Below, piece after piece: positions 5,696-10,500 of a stretch of 25,837 nt of DNA; position 1 is the first letter of the stretch, and each line of letters starts with the position of its first letter. The DNA comes from a virus: the IMG/VR virus record IMGVR_UViG_3300044639_001412, positions 1 through 25,837 of that record; one strand, written 5' to 3'. The notes beneath the pieces were generated by a model, which made no database searches, was not told where the DNA came from, and saw nothing but the letters and a program-made list of their open reading frames with translations. Both the position numbers and the translations under genes were made by a program.

Positions 5696-5932
5696 CTATA
5701 GGTTTTTAAATATTATTTTGAAGTCTCTTTCCGTTCTTTTTAATATTCTATCAATGATTAAATTAATCTTGTATAAACTAAATTCCCAAAGGAGCGCGGA
5801 GGTCTCAAATTTATCATAATCAATCTTACAAACGTCAAAATAATCTAGTATCAAGGTTACTGCCTGTCTTTTGGTTTCTGTCTCGTTTTGCATCATGTTG
5901 TTTAATGAGTTACAAATGTTTTTATTTTTCAT
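5696..5932 (-). CDS. hypothetical protein (78 aa)
   Basis: A 78-aa helical protein that begins MKNKNICNSLNNMMQNETE. The middle, RQAVTLILDYFDVC, and the C-terminus, IIDRILKRTERDFKIIF, are amphipathic. Its stop is two bases from the next start, so it is probably co-translated. The leader has the ACCCCTAAATTTAGAAACCATG pattern. Function unknown. Confidence 0.6.
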   Translation of the reverse strand: MKNKNICNSLNNMMQNETETKRQAVTLILDYFDVCKIDYDKFETSALLWEFSLYKINLIIDRILKRTERDFKIIFKNL

Positions 5933-5970
5933 GGTTTCTAAATTTAGGGGTTTTTATAATTTAATTATTT

Positions 5971-6000
5971 TGCGTTATTGTTCCAATGTGCTAAAATGTT
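5971..6000 (-). repeat. intergenic repeat, second copy
   Basis: TGCGTTATTGTTCC plus GTGCTAAAATGTTA ends at the stop codon of the amidotransferase gene. It matches the copy at 4961-4990 in most positions, including the exact GTGCTAAAATGTTA part. It lies between the amidotransferase and the 78-aa gene. Confidence 0.6.
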
Positions 6001-6811
6001 AGTAATTAGTCAAGTGGTTGTTGTTATATTCGCTGTTATACTCTTGTAACTGCTCTATAATTTTTTTTAGGTCGTATGTATCAAACTCGTAAGAAAGTGT
6101 GTTTAAATCCTCCATAAAATAATAACTATCTATGTCCGTCCCTATTAAAACAGCTATTTTTTGTAAATTCTCGCTTGTTACATTCTCAAAGAAAAAATAA
6201 TCATCCTTTAAACTGCTGTATGTGGTTTTAACTGCTTTTGTTCCTTTACTTACCTTCTCGTTACCAAAGTATACAAAACTATTGCTTTGTTTGTAACTGT
6301 CGTTACTATACCAATTTAAGCCGTTCCAGTGTCCTAAATGTTCGTTTATTATTGTATCGCTGTCGTCTGAGTGTAAAAAGATTAGTTTTGAGTATCCTAT
6401 ATAATTACTAATTAACTCGCGTGTTGTGTCGTTACTTAAAAAATTATCAGGCAATTTTTTTAACATCTCGTTAAAATAAAACGTGTCGCTGTGCTTTTGG
6501 TCTCCTAAACCGCTTATGATTCCGTTGTGCACGAAGCCTAAATTATCGTTAACTTTAAAGGGGTGCAAATTAACATACTTGTCGTGTCCGCTTGTCGCGA
6601 TTCTAAAGTGTAGTACAATTTTATTAATTATTGGGTTTTTTCTTAGTTCTTTGTACTTGCTCAAAAACTCTTTATAATCATACGTTTTAAAAGTCTGCAT
6701 TTGTCCGCGCTCGTTCCATAACATGCCTGCTCCTTGGTCGTTATTATCCCATGAGTTTTTGATATGTTTATCTTTTATTTGTCCTTTGGTGTTTAAAATT
6801 GCTATGCACAT
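5999..6811 (-). CDS. class II glutamine amidotransferase (GATase II, Ntn-hydrolase)
   Basis: The protein (270 aa) is predicted to hydrolyse glutamine and release ammonia for a partner enzyme. Cys2 (MCIAIL) is the N-terminal nucleophile after Met removal. The class II pattern follows in order: HFRIATSG at residues 68-75 with Arg70, NLHPF at 81-85, LGFVHNGII at 91-99 with the Asn-Gly pair at 96-97, and SDT at 108-110. These match glutamine binding in GlmS/PurF-type domains. No synthase or isomerase domain follows; the C-terminal 100 residues are acidic and of unknown fold. The amidoligase gene lies directly upstream in the same operon, 42 bases away, and is the likely partner. Confidence 0.9.
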   Translation of the reverse strand: MCIAILNTKGQIKDKHIKNSWDNNDQGAGMLWNERGQMQTFKTYDYKEFLSKYKELRKNPIINKIVLHFRIATSGHDKYVNLHPFKVNDNLGFVHNGIISGLGDQKHSDTFYFNEMLKKLPDNFLSNDTTRELISNYIGYSKLIFLHSDDSDTIINEHLGHWNGLNWYSNDSYKQSNSFVYFGNEKVSKGTKAVKTTYSSLKDDYFFFENVTSENLQKIAVLIGTDIDSYYFMEDLNTLSYEFDTYDLKKIIEQLQEYNSEYNNNHLTNY

Positions 6812-6853
6812 GATATTATTTTTTAGGGGTTAATTAATTAGTTTAGTTTTGTT

Positions 6854-8128
6854 TTACGCTGCTTGGTTTACTTCTTTTGTTAGTGTTACATTCTCGAATT
6901 GTAAAGTGTATTTTATTACTCTATCAATTAAAGCGTTTAGTTTTTCGGGTGTGTTGTATACTTTTTTAATCAATGGAAGTAAAGTAGTATTTAGTTTAAA
7001 AAAAGCCTCTTTTATACATTCTGTTTGGTTGTTTAATATAAAATCCATTAACTGAGCGCGCCATATTAAAGTATCAAAATCAGGCACGGCGCTAATTATT
7101 CTATATTCGACGCGGTTGTCATGTATTTTAATACTTTGGTATTTTTCGTTATCGCTTAACAATTTCTCGTTACTCTTGCCTTTACTGTAGTTTTTATCAA
7201 TACGTCCATAGTATAGCGCATGAAACAATGGTGTATATCCTTTAAGGTTATTAAATAGTTCCGCGCCTGTTTTGCCTACCTCGCTTATGTTTATGTGTCC
7301 GCCGCATGATTTAGATTTGTTTGCGTTAATATGAGCTAATAACATACTATTTGCTTTTATGTCTTTCTTAATCTTTTTTACATCTAGCTCGTATGTTGGT
7401 GAGATTAGTTCAAAGCCGCTTGTATCGTCAAGGCTGCCGTCTCTCTCTTTTCTCCATAAAGGCGCGCTGTCTTTAAAATCGCTTATATATAAACTTTCTT
7501 TTACTTCTTGGTCCTCTTTCTCAATCTCGAAGCCTATAAAAAAGCGCGGTTTATCTGTAAATGTTTTTTTCTTGTAACTGCCGTCATGGTATCCGCTTAT
7601 ATAATCTTCGCTGTCATCTTCCTCCTCAGGGCTTAAATGATAACAACCGTCACTATCATGGTAGTATAAATCGTCTAGGTGGTGTAGTTCGTTGTCATCT
7701 TCACAATAGGCTAGGTCGTGGTAACTTCTTGCGTCATCATCGTAAAAATAGCCGTTACACTCGTCTAAACCTAACTTGTTAATTGCTTTATCACTGTATC
7801 GGTGCTCTCTACGTCCTATATAACATAGGCTTGTTTGTTCTTCTGTATATTCCTCGTAATATTCGCAAAAATACATATCATCATTATAGCAAATGTTTCC
7901 CTCCATGCTTGTACTATATTCTTCCTCAAAATAAAAATAGTTTTTATCCTCTATAGTTCTACTGTCTGCAATATGTTCAAAAGTGCAATAGTTATACTCT
8001 ATACTTTTTTTGATTTTTAGGAACGCCGCGAAGTCTTGCGCGTTATCTTTTAATACTTCCTTTGTAGTGTCGTTATCACTTATAAAGTTTATTATCTCTC
8101 TTGCTTGTGCAATTGTTAAATTTTCCAT
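6854..8128 (-). CDS. putative amidoligase (glutamine-synthetase-like fold) with a Cys/Tyr/Asp-rich N-terminal region
   Basis: The C-terminal half (about residues 195-345) carries the motifs of the putative amidoligase family related to glutamine synthetase and glutamate-cysteine ligase. They are GFEIE at 199-203, ERDGSL at 228-233 with GFELISP at 238-244, CGGHINIS at 275-282, and RVEYRI at 339-344. These are the expected metal/ATP-binding positions. The enzyme would use ATP to join a carboxylate to an amine or to ammonia. The N-terminal half includes an acidic region (about 78-170) with Cys at 80, 88, 102, 124, 142 and 162 and many Tyr and His. It could be a degenerate metal-binding or target-binding repeat. 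The neighbouring class II amidotransferase suggests ammonia is delivered to it. The substrate is unknown; protein, peptidoglycan and small-molecule targets are all possible. Confidence 0.85.
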   Translation of the reverse strand: MENLTIAQAREIINFISDNDTTKEVLKDNAQDFAAFLKIKKSIEYNYCTFEHIADSRTIEDKNYFYFEEEYSTSMEGNICYNDDMYFCEYYEEYTEEQTSLCYIGRREHRYSDKAINKLGLDECNGYFYDDDARSYHDLAYCEDDNELHHLDDLYYHDSDGCYHLSPEEEDDSEDYISGYHDGSYKKKTFTDKPRFFIGFEIEKEDQEVKESLYISDFKDSAPLWRKERDGSLDDTSGFELISPTYELDVKKIKKDIKANSMLLAHINANKSKSCGGHINISEVGKTGAELFNNLKGYTPLFHALYYGRIDKNYSKGKSNEKLLSDNEKYQSIKIHDNRVEYRIISAVPDFDTLIWRAQLMDFILNNQTECIKEAFFKLNTTLLPLIKKVYNTPEKLNALIDRVIKYTLQFENVTLTKEVNQAA

Positions 8129-8170
8129 GTCTTTAAGTTTTAAGGGGTTTATAATTGTTTGGGGGTTTTG

Positions 8171-8380
8171 TTAGTTGTTTACATATCTGTTGTTAAATTC
8201 TTGTTGTGTTACTTGCTGAGGTTGTTTGTTTAGGTTAAATGCTACCTCGTTTATAAATTCATCGTTATCAGGGTTTTTAACGCTGTTTGTCCATTTAGGA
8301 CATGCATCTACGTTAAATTTTTGCATTGTGCAATTAGTTAATAAAAAACTAGTTGATAAAATCAAGATTGCTTTTTTCAT
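8171..8380 (-). CDS. small lipoprotein (69 aa)
   Basis: MKKAILILSTSFLLTNC is a type II signal peptide with lipobox LTNC and the lipidated Cys at residue 17. The mature 53 residues contain DACPKW and a Gln/Asn-rich C-terminus (NKQPQQVTQQEF). It lies immediately upstream of the amidoligase in the same direction, so it may be the first product of the amidoligase transcript and act at the envelope. Small phage lipoproteins can block superinfection; this is inference only. The leader reads ACCCCTAAAAACCCCAAAAACATG. Confidence 0.8.
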   Translation of the reverse strand: MKKAILILSTSFLLTNCTMQKFNVDACPKWTNSVKNPDNDEFINEVAFNLNKQPQQVTQQEFNNRYVNN

Positions 8381-8457
8381 GTTTTTGGGGTTTTTAGGGG
8401 TTTGTATAGTTATACGTTATTAATTTAAAAAAGTTACATTTATTTACGTTTATTTTA

Positions 8458-8574
8458 TTATCTTTTTCTAGTTTTAAATAGTTTGTCAATCTTCGCTTGT
8501 TTCTTTCGTTGGGAGCTAAAAAAGTATTTTAGGTTTCGCGCGATGGTCTGAAGTATTGTTATTGTCTTATTCAT
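8458..8574 (-). CDS. possible 38-aa basic micro-protein
   Basis: A 38-codon ORF begins MNKTITILQTIARNLKYFF and ends KLFKTRKR. It is strongly basic, with an amphipathic first half. It is followed, after about 78 bases, by the lipoprotein gene. It lacks the conserved CCCCTAAAA leader of its neighbours, having only an A/T-rich stretch (CATAATAATATG). It may be a genuine tiny protein or leader RNA. Confidence 0.4.
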   Translation of the reverse strand: MNKTITILQTIARNLKYFFSSQRKKQAKIDKLFKTRKR

Positions 8575-8843
8575 ATTATTATGTATTATATATCGTTTAT
8601 ACTATTGTATTAATCTATTATGTACCTGTTTAGCGTGTGTATTATTTTAAGTGTTGTTAGGGATGTTATATTTTTTACTCTCTAACTATCTCAATACTAA
8701 CCTTTTACGTTGTTTTGTGTGTGTTGTGTGTGTGGGTTGTGTGTGTGGTTTCTTTATTCGTTTACTCAATGAGGTAGTGAATTAATGGCGTTTTATAGGG
8801 GGTTTATATCAAAACCACTCAATGAATAGGTAGTTTCGCCCTT
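8575..8843. other. intergenic stretch with a G/T-only tract and a short direct repeat
   Basis: No convincing gene is seen in this 269-base stretch. Bases 8709-8751 contain only G and T on the + strand (runs of TG), so the minus-strand transcript would carry an A/C-only tract. ACTCAATGAGGTAGT at 8764-8778 recurs as ACTCAATGAATAGGTAGT at 8817-8834. It separates the first minus-strand gene from the rest of the block and probably holds a leader or promoter for the lipoprotein-amidoligase genes. Confidence 0.5.
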
Positions 8844-9083
8844 TTAGATGGTTTTATTTAGTTCTTTTCTTAATATTGTCCTTGTCGCGTATCCTGTAAG
8901 ATTATATTCTTTTAAGTCGTGGCGATATAAACTACCTTTATAAACTCCGTTTTCATCTCTTATAAATTCTTTAGGAGTTCCTAAACTGTTACAAATATAT
9001 TCGCTGTTGTCCTCCCAGCCAAAACCATAATTTTGTTGTATTACTAAATTGTAGCTGAATTTGTTTTGTTTTGTAGTTATCAT
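8844..9083 (-). CDS. small conserved-looking phage protein (79 aa)
   Basis: The first gene of the minus-strand block. The product begins MITTKQNKFSYN. It contains QNYGFGWEDNSEY near the start and ends with a basic YATRTILRKELN. The pattern (a short strand with G-x-GWED, a charged middle, then a Y-x-x-R-x-I-x-R-+-E ending) is one I associate with very small conserved phage proteins of unknown function. The leader reads ACCCCTAAAACTTAAAAACATG. Transcription starts from the control region to its right. Confidence 0.65.
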   Translation of the reverse strand: MITTKQNKFSYNLVIQQNYGFGWEDNSEYICNSLGTPKEFIRDENGVYKGSLYRHDLKEYNLTGYATRTILRKELNKTI

Positions 9084-9116
9084 GTTTTTAAGTTTTAGGG
9101 GTTTGTTATTGTTTCT

Positions 9117-9133
9117 TATCTATTGTAAAGATA
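9117..9133 (-). promoter_or_regulatory. dyad over a probable leftward promoter
   Basis: TATCT (9117-9121) and AGATA (9129-9133) form a perfect five-base inverted repeat around seven bases. On the minus strand the site reads TATCTTTACAATAGATA, in which TATCTTTA is a one-mismatch TAnnTTTG element. It sits 34 bases before the start of the first minus-strand gene, so a regulator bound here would control leftward transcription. Confidence 0.45.
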
Positions 9134-9170
9134 GTTACTTTATCCGCGTATATTGTAATATTGGTACGAA

Positions 9171-9218
9171 CGGCAAAACAAATTTGTTAACGGTAAATTG
9201 ACTAGATAAGCGGTAAAT
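9171..9218 (+). repeat. three CGGYAAA repeats at exact 20-bp spacing
   Basis: CGGCAAAA at 9171, CGGTAAAT at 9191 and CGGTAAAT at 9211 are spaced exactly 20 bases apart, about two helical turns. A perfect 12-bp palindrome, AACAAATTTGTT (9177-9188), lies between the first two. The phased spacing suggests cooperative protein binding on one face of the DNA. Confidence 0.6.
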
Positions 9219-9313
9219 ATATGTATGTTTTTTTCGTTTGTTTTTTGGTGTTTTTGAGAAATGAAATTTTAGCTTAAATTATGTATGTTTTAATATTGAC
9301 AAACATGTAATTA

Positions 9314-9421
9314 AATAAAATCGTGCCAAAATATGACAAACTTGTAATATAGAATAAGTCTAAATAAATTAAAACCGTGCCAAAGTATAGTAATAATGAT
9401 ATATGGAATAAGTCTAAATAA
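9314..9421 (+). repeat. 54-bp tandem repeat, two units
   Basis: Units at 9314-9367 and 9368-9421 are each exactly 54 bases. They share a CGTGCCAAA block near the start and a nearly identical GAATAAGTCTAAATAA ending, and they diverge in the middle. Only the first unit carries the dispersed motif TGACAAACTTGTAA (9334-9347). A related TGACAAACATGTAA lies 37 bases before it, at 9297-9310. Confidence 0.75.
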
Positions 9422-9514
9422 GGACGTCTATATAGCTAATTAGAATCAATCTAAATAATGCGCTGAGTATTGTCGCGGATGATGTCAATAGTTAATTAGA
9501 ATTAATCTAAATAA
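9350..9514 (+). repeat. four dyad iterons, consensus TTAGA-n5-TCTAA followed by ATAA
   Basis: Copies are TAGAATAAGTCTAAATAA (9350-9367), TGGAATAAGTCTAAATAA (9404-9421), TAGAATCAATCTAAATAA (9441-9458) and TAGAATTAATCTAAATAA (9497-9514). The last two extend on the left to ATAGYTAATTAGAAT. Each has inverted arms TAGA/TCTA. Start-to-start spacing is 54, 37 and 56 bases. Direct iterons with an internal dyad are typical of initiator-binding origins. Confidence 0.7.
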
Positions 9515-9746
9515 GCCTATGAACATATAAGGCAGTCACACACAATATTTTTTACATACATAAAAACACATACATAAATTTTATATACTCAAATTACAGT
9601 CAGCCAAAAAATAACCAATTAGACAGAACCAAAACCACAAAACAAAAAACAAAAAACACAAAGACAAAAAGCATTTACAGACGAGATTTAAACAACCCCC
9701 CTCCACAGGCAGACGCAAACGGAATTTGGAATTTAGGCTATATAGT

Positions 9747-9840
9747 CCCACGTCAAAATATTTTTTATAATTTTTTTTTTAAGCAACTTAAATTACATTA
9801 ATACCCACGTCAAAATATTTTTTATAAAATTTTTTTTAAG
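9747..9840 (+). repeat. 37-bp direct repeat, two copies 57 bp apart
   Basis: Copies at 9747-9783 and 9804-9840 both begin CCCACGTCAAAATATT and end in a T-run and AAG, differing at two positions. Both contain long A/T runs, which could be an easily melted element. A second pair, TAAAAGTTCAATATGAT (9844-9860) and TAAAAGTTCGATATTAT (9901-9917), also has 57-base spacing. Confidence 0.75.
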
Positions 9841-9860
9841 TAATAAAAGTTCAATATGAT

Positions 9861-9890
9861 ATACGATTGGATACGATTATATACGATAAA
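9861..9890 (+). repeat. three ATACGATT-type repeats at exact 10-bp spacing
   Basis: ATACGATTGG, ATACGATTAT and ATACGATAAA start at 9861, 9871 and 9881, one per helical turn. They lie 41 to 70 bases before the -7 element of the rightward unit, the normal position for an activator site. Confidence 0.65.
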
Positions 9891-9904
9891 TATATTTACA
9901 TAAA

Positions 9905-9938
9905 AGTTCGATATTATTGTAACCTTACTGTAACTTTG
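9905..9938 (+). promoter_or_regulatory. rightward promoter for the 9948 operon
   Basis: TAACTTTG at 9931-9938 matches the Bacteroidota -7 consensus TAnnTTTG exactly. TTCG at 9907-9910, one mismatch from the -33 TTTG, lies 20 bases upstream. The predicted start is almost at the ATG at 9948, so the first gene may have a very short leader or begin at the downstream in-frame ATG 9963. Confidence 0.6.
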
Positions 9939-9947
9939 TGCGTATAA

Positions 9948-10154
9948 ATGGTAAAAACGGATATGAAAATGACGGAAGAAGAAAGCAGAGAGTTATTAGA
10001 TAAGGCATTGATAGATTGTCTATATGAGATTGATTTGTGTGGTCATAAGGCTTTGATAGGCAAGGATGGCTATATAGAGTATTTATTGAGGGGGTGTAAG
10101 ATTGACAAGATGGTAATGGATTATAATAACGATAAAAATATGACAAACTTGTAA
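9948..10154 (+). CDS. hypothetical protein (68 aa)
   Basis: The first gene of the rightward block. The product is acidic and helical at the start (TEEESRELLDKALIDCL), with a Cys-containing centre (DLCGHKALIGKDGYIEYLL). In-frame ATGs at 9948, 9963 and 9969 are all possible. The promoter position favours 9948 or 9963. The final codons Met-Thr-Asn-Leu-stop are the dispersed motif TGACAAACTTGTAA (10141-10154). The next gene starts one base after the stop. Function unknown. Confidence 0.6.
   Translation: MVKTDMKMTEEESRELLDKALIDCLYEIDLCGHKALIGKDGYIEYLLRGCKIDKMVMDYNNDKNMTNL
10141..10154 (+). promoter_or_regulatory. dispersed motif, copy overlapping a stop codon
   Basis: The exact 14-mer TGACAAACTTGTAA ends at the stop codon of the 68-aa gene and is one base from the next ATG. 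A degenerate copy, TGACAAGATGGTAA, lies 38 bases upstream at 10103-10116 inside the coding sequence. A coding coincidence is possible for the weaker copy. Confidence 0.45.
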
Positions 10155-10155
10155 T

Positions 10156-10500
10156 ATGGTAAAGGAAGATAATTATAGGGTATTTACTAGTGTATTTATG
10201 ATGGAGGGAGGTGATTTGTATTCTGATACAGATACAGACCCTTTGATTACCGCCGAATTAGACGCTATATGTGTATTGGCTTATGATGATGATGGAAATC
10301 GTTTGCCTTATTCAATAAGTGTTAGTATCTTTGGACAGGAATGGGATAGGGATAATTACTTATTTGAGGATAAGCCTATTACTTATAGGAGATGGGACCA
10401 AAAGGTTGCTGTTCATGTAATAGTGTTTAATAGCGAGATAGATAAGAGATTGTATGATTGTAACGAACAAATAATAATAGAGAGATATGGAAATAAATAA
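10156..10500 (+). CDS. hypothetical acidic protein (114 aa)
   Basis: A 114-aa acidic protein beginning MVKEDNYRVFTSVFMMEGGD. An Asp-rich early loop (YSDTDTDPLITAELD) is followed by a strand-rich region (LPYSISVSIFG, VAVHVIVFNSE). The Asp cluster might bind metal, but no family is recognised. It overlaps the methyltransferase gene by 14 bases, suggesting coupled translation. Confidence 0.6.
   Translation: MVKEDNYRVFTSVFMMEGGDLYSDTDTDPLITAELDAICVLAYDDDGNRLPYSISVSIFGQEWDRDNYLFEDKPITYRRWDQKVAVHVIVFNSEIDKRLYDCNEQIIIERYGNK

Larger units (their letters stand above)
9084..9947. other. divergent control region, candidate replication origin
   Basis: This 864-base stretch has no gene on either strand and lies between the leftward and rightward transcription blocks. 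It contains at least five separate repeat families (listed individually), palindromes, A/T-rich runs and an A/C-only tract at 9627-9662. Such an arrangement is typical of phage origins and early/late switch regions, with iterons for an initiator and operators for regulators. The structure is seen directly; origin function is inferred. Confidence 0.55.

Noticed and set aside
7561-7782. Plus-strand frames across the amidoligase gene
   Set aside because: They are antisense shadows of a well-supported gene with family motifs, and they lack A-rich start contexts.
8709-8751. (TG)n tract as a eukaryote-like microsatellite or assembly artefact
   Set aside because: It is an imperfect G/T-only tract in a phage leader region, with interruptions, and fits with the A/C-only tract in the opposite transcript.
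9314-9514. Repeats in the control region as a CRISPR array
   Set aside because: Spacing is irregular (54, 37, 56 bases), the repeats contain degenerate centres, the spacers are themselves partly repeated and there are no cas genes. Iterons explain it better.
9925-10146. Minus-strand frame overlapping the rightward promoter and the 68-aa gene
   Set aside because: It covers an exact TAnnTTTG promoter and a co-oriented gene, and its composition (Ser/Pro/His/Tyr-rich) looks like antisense translation.
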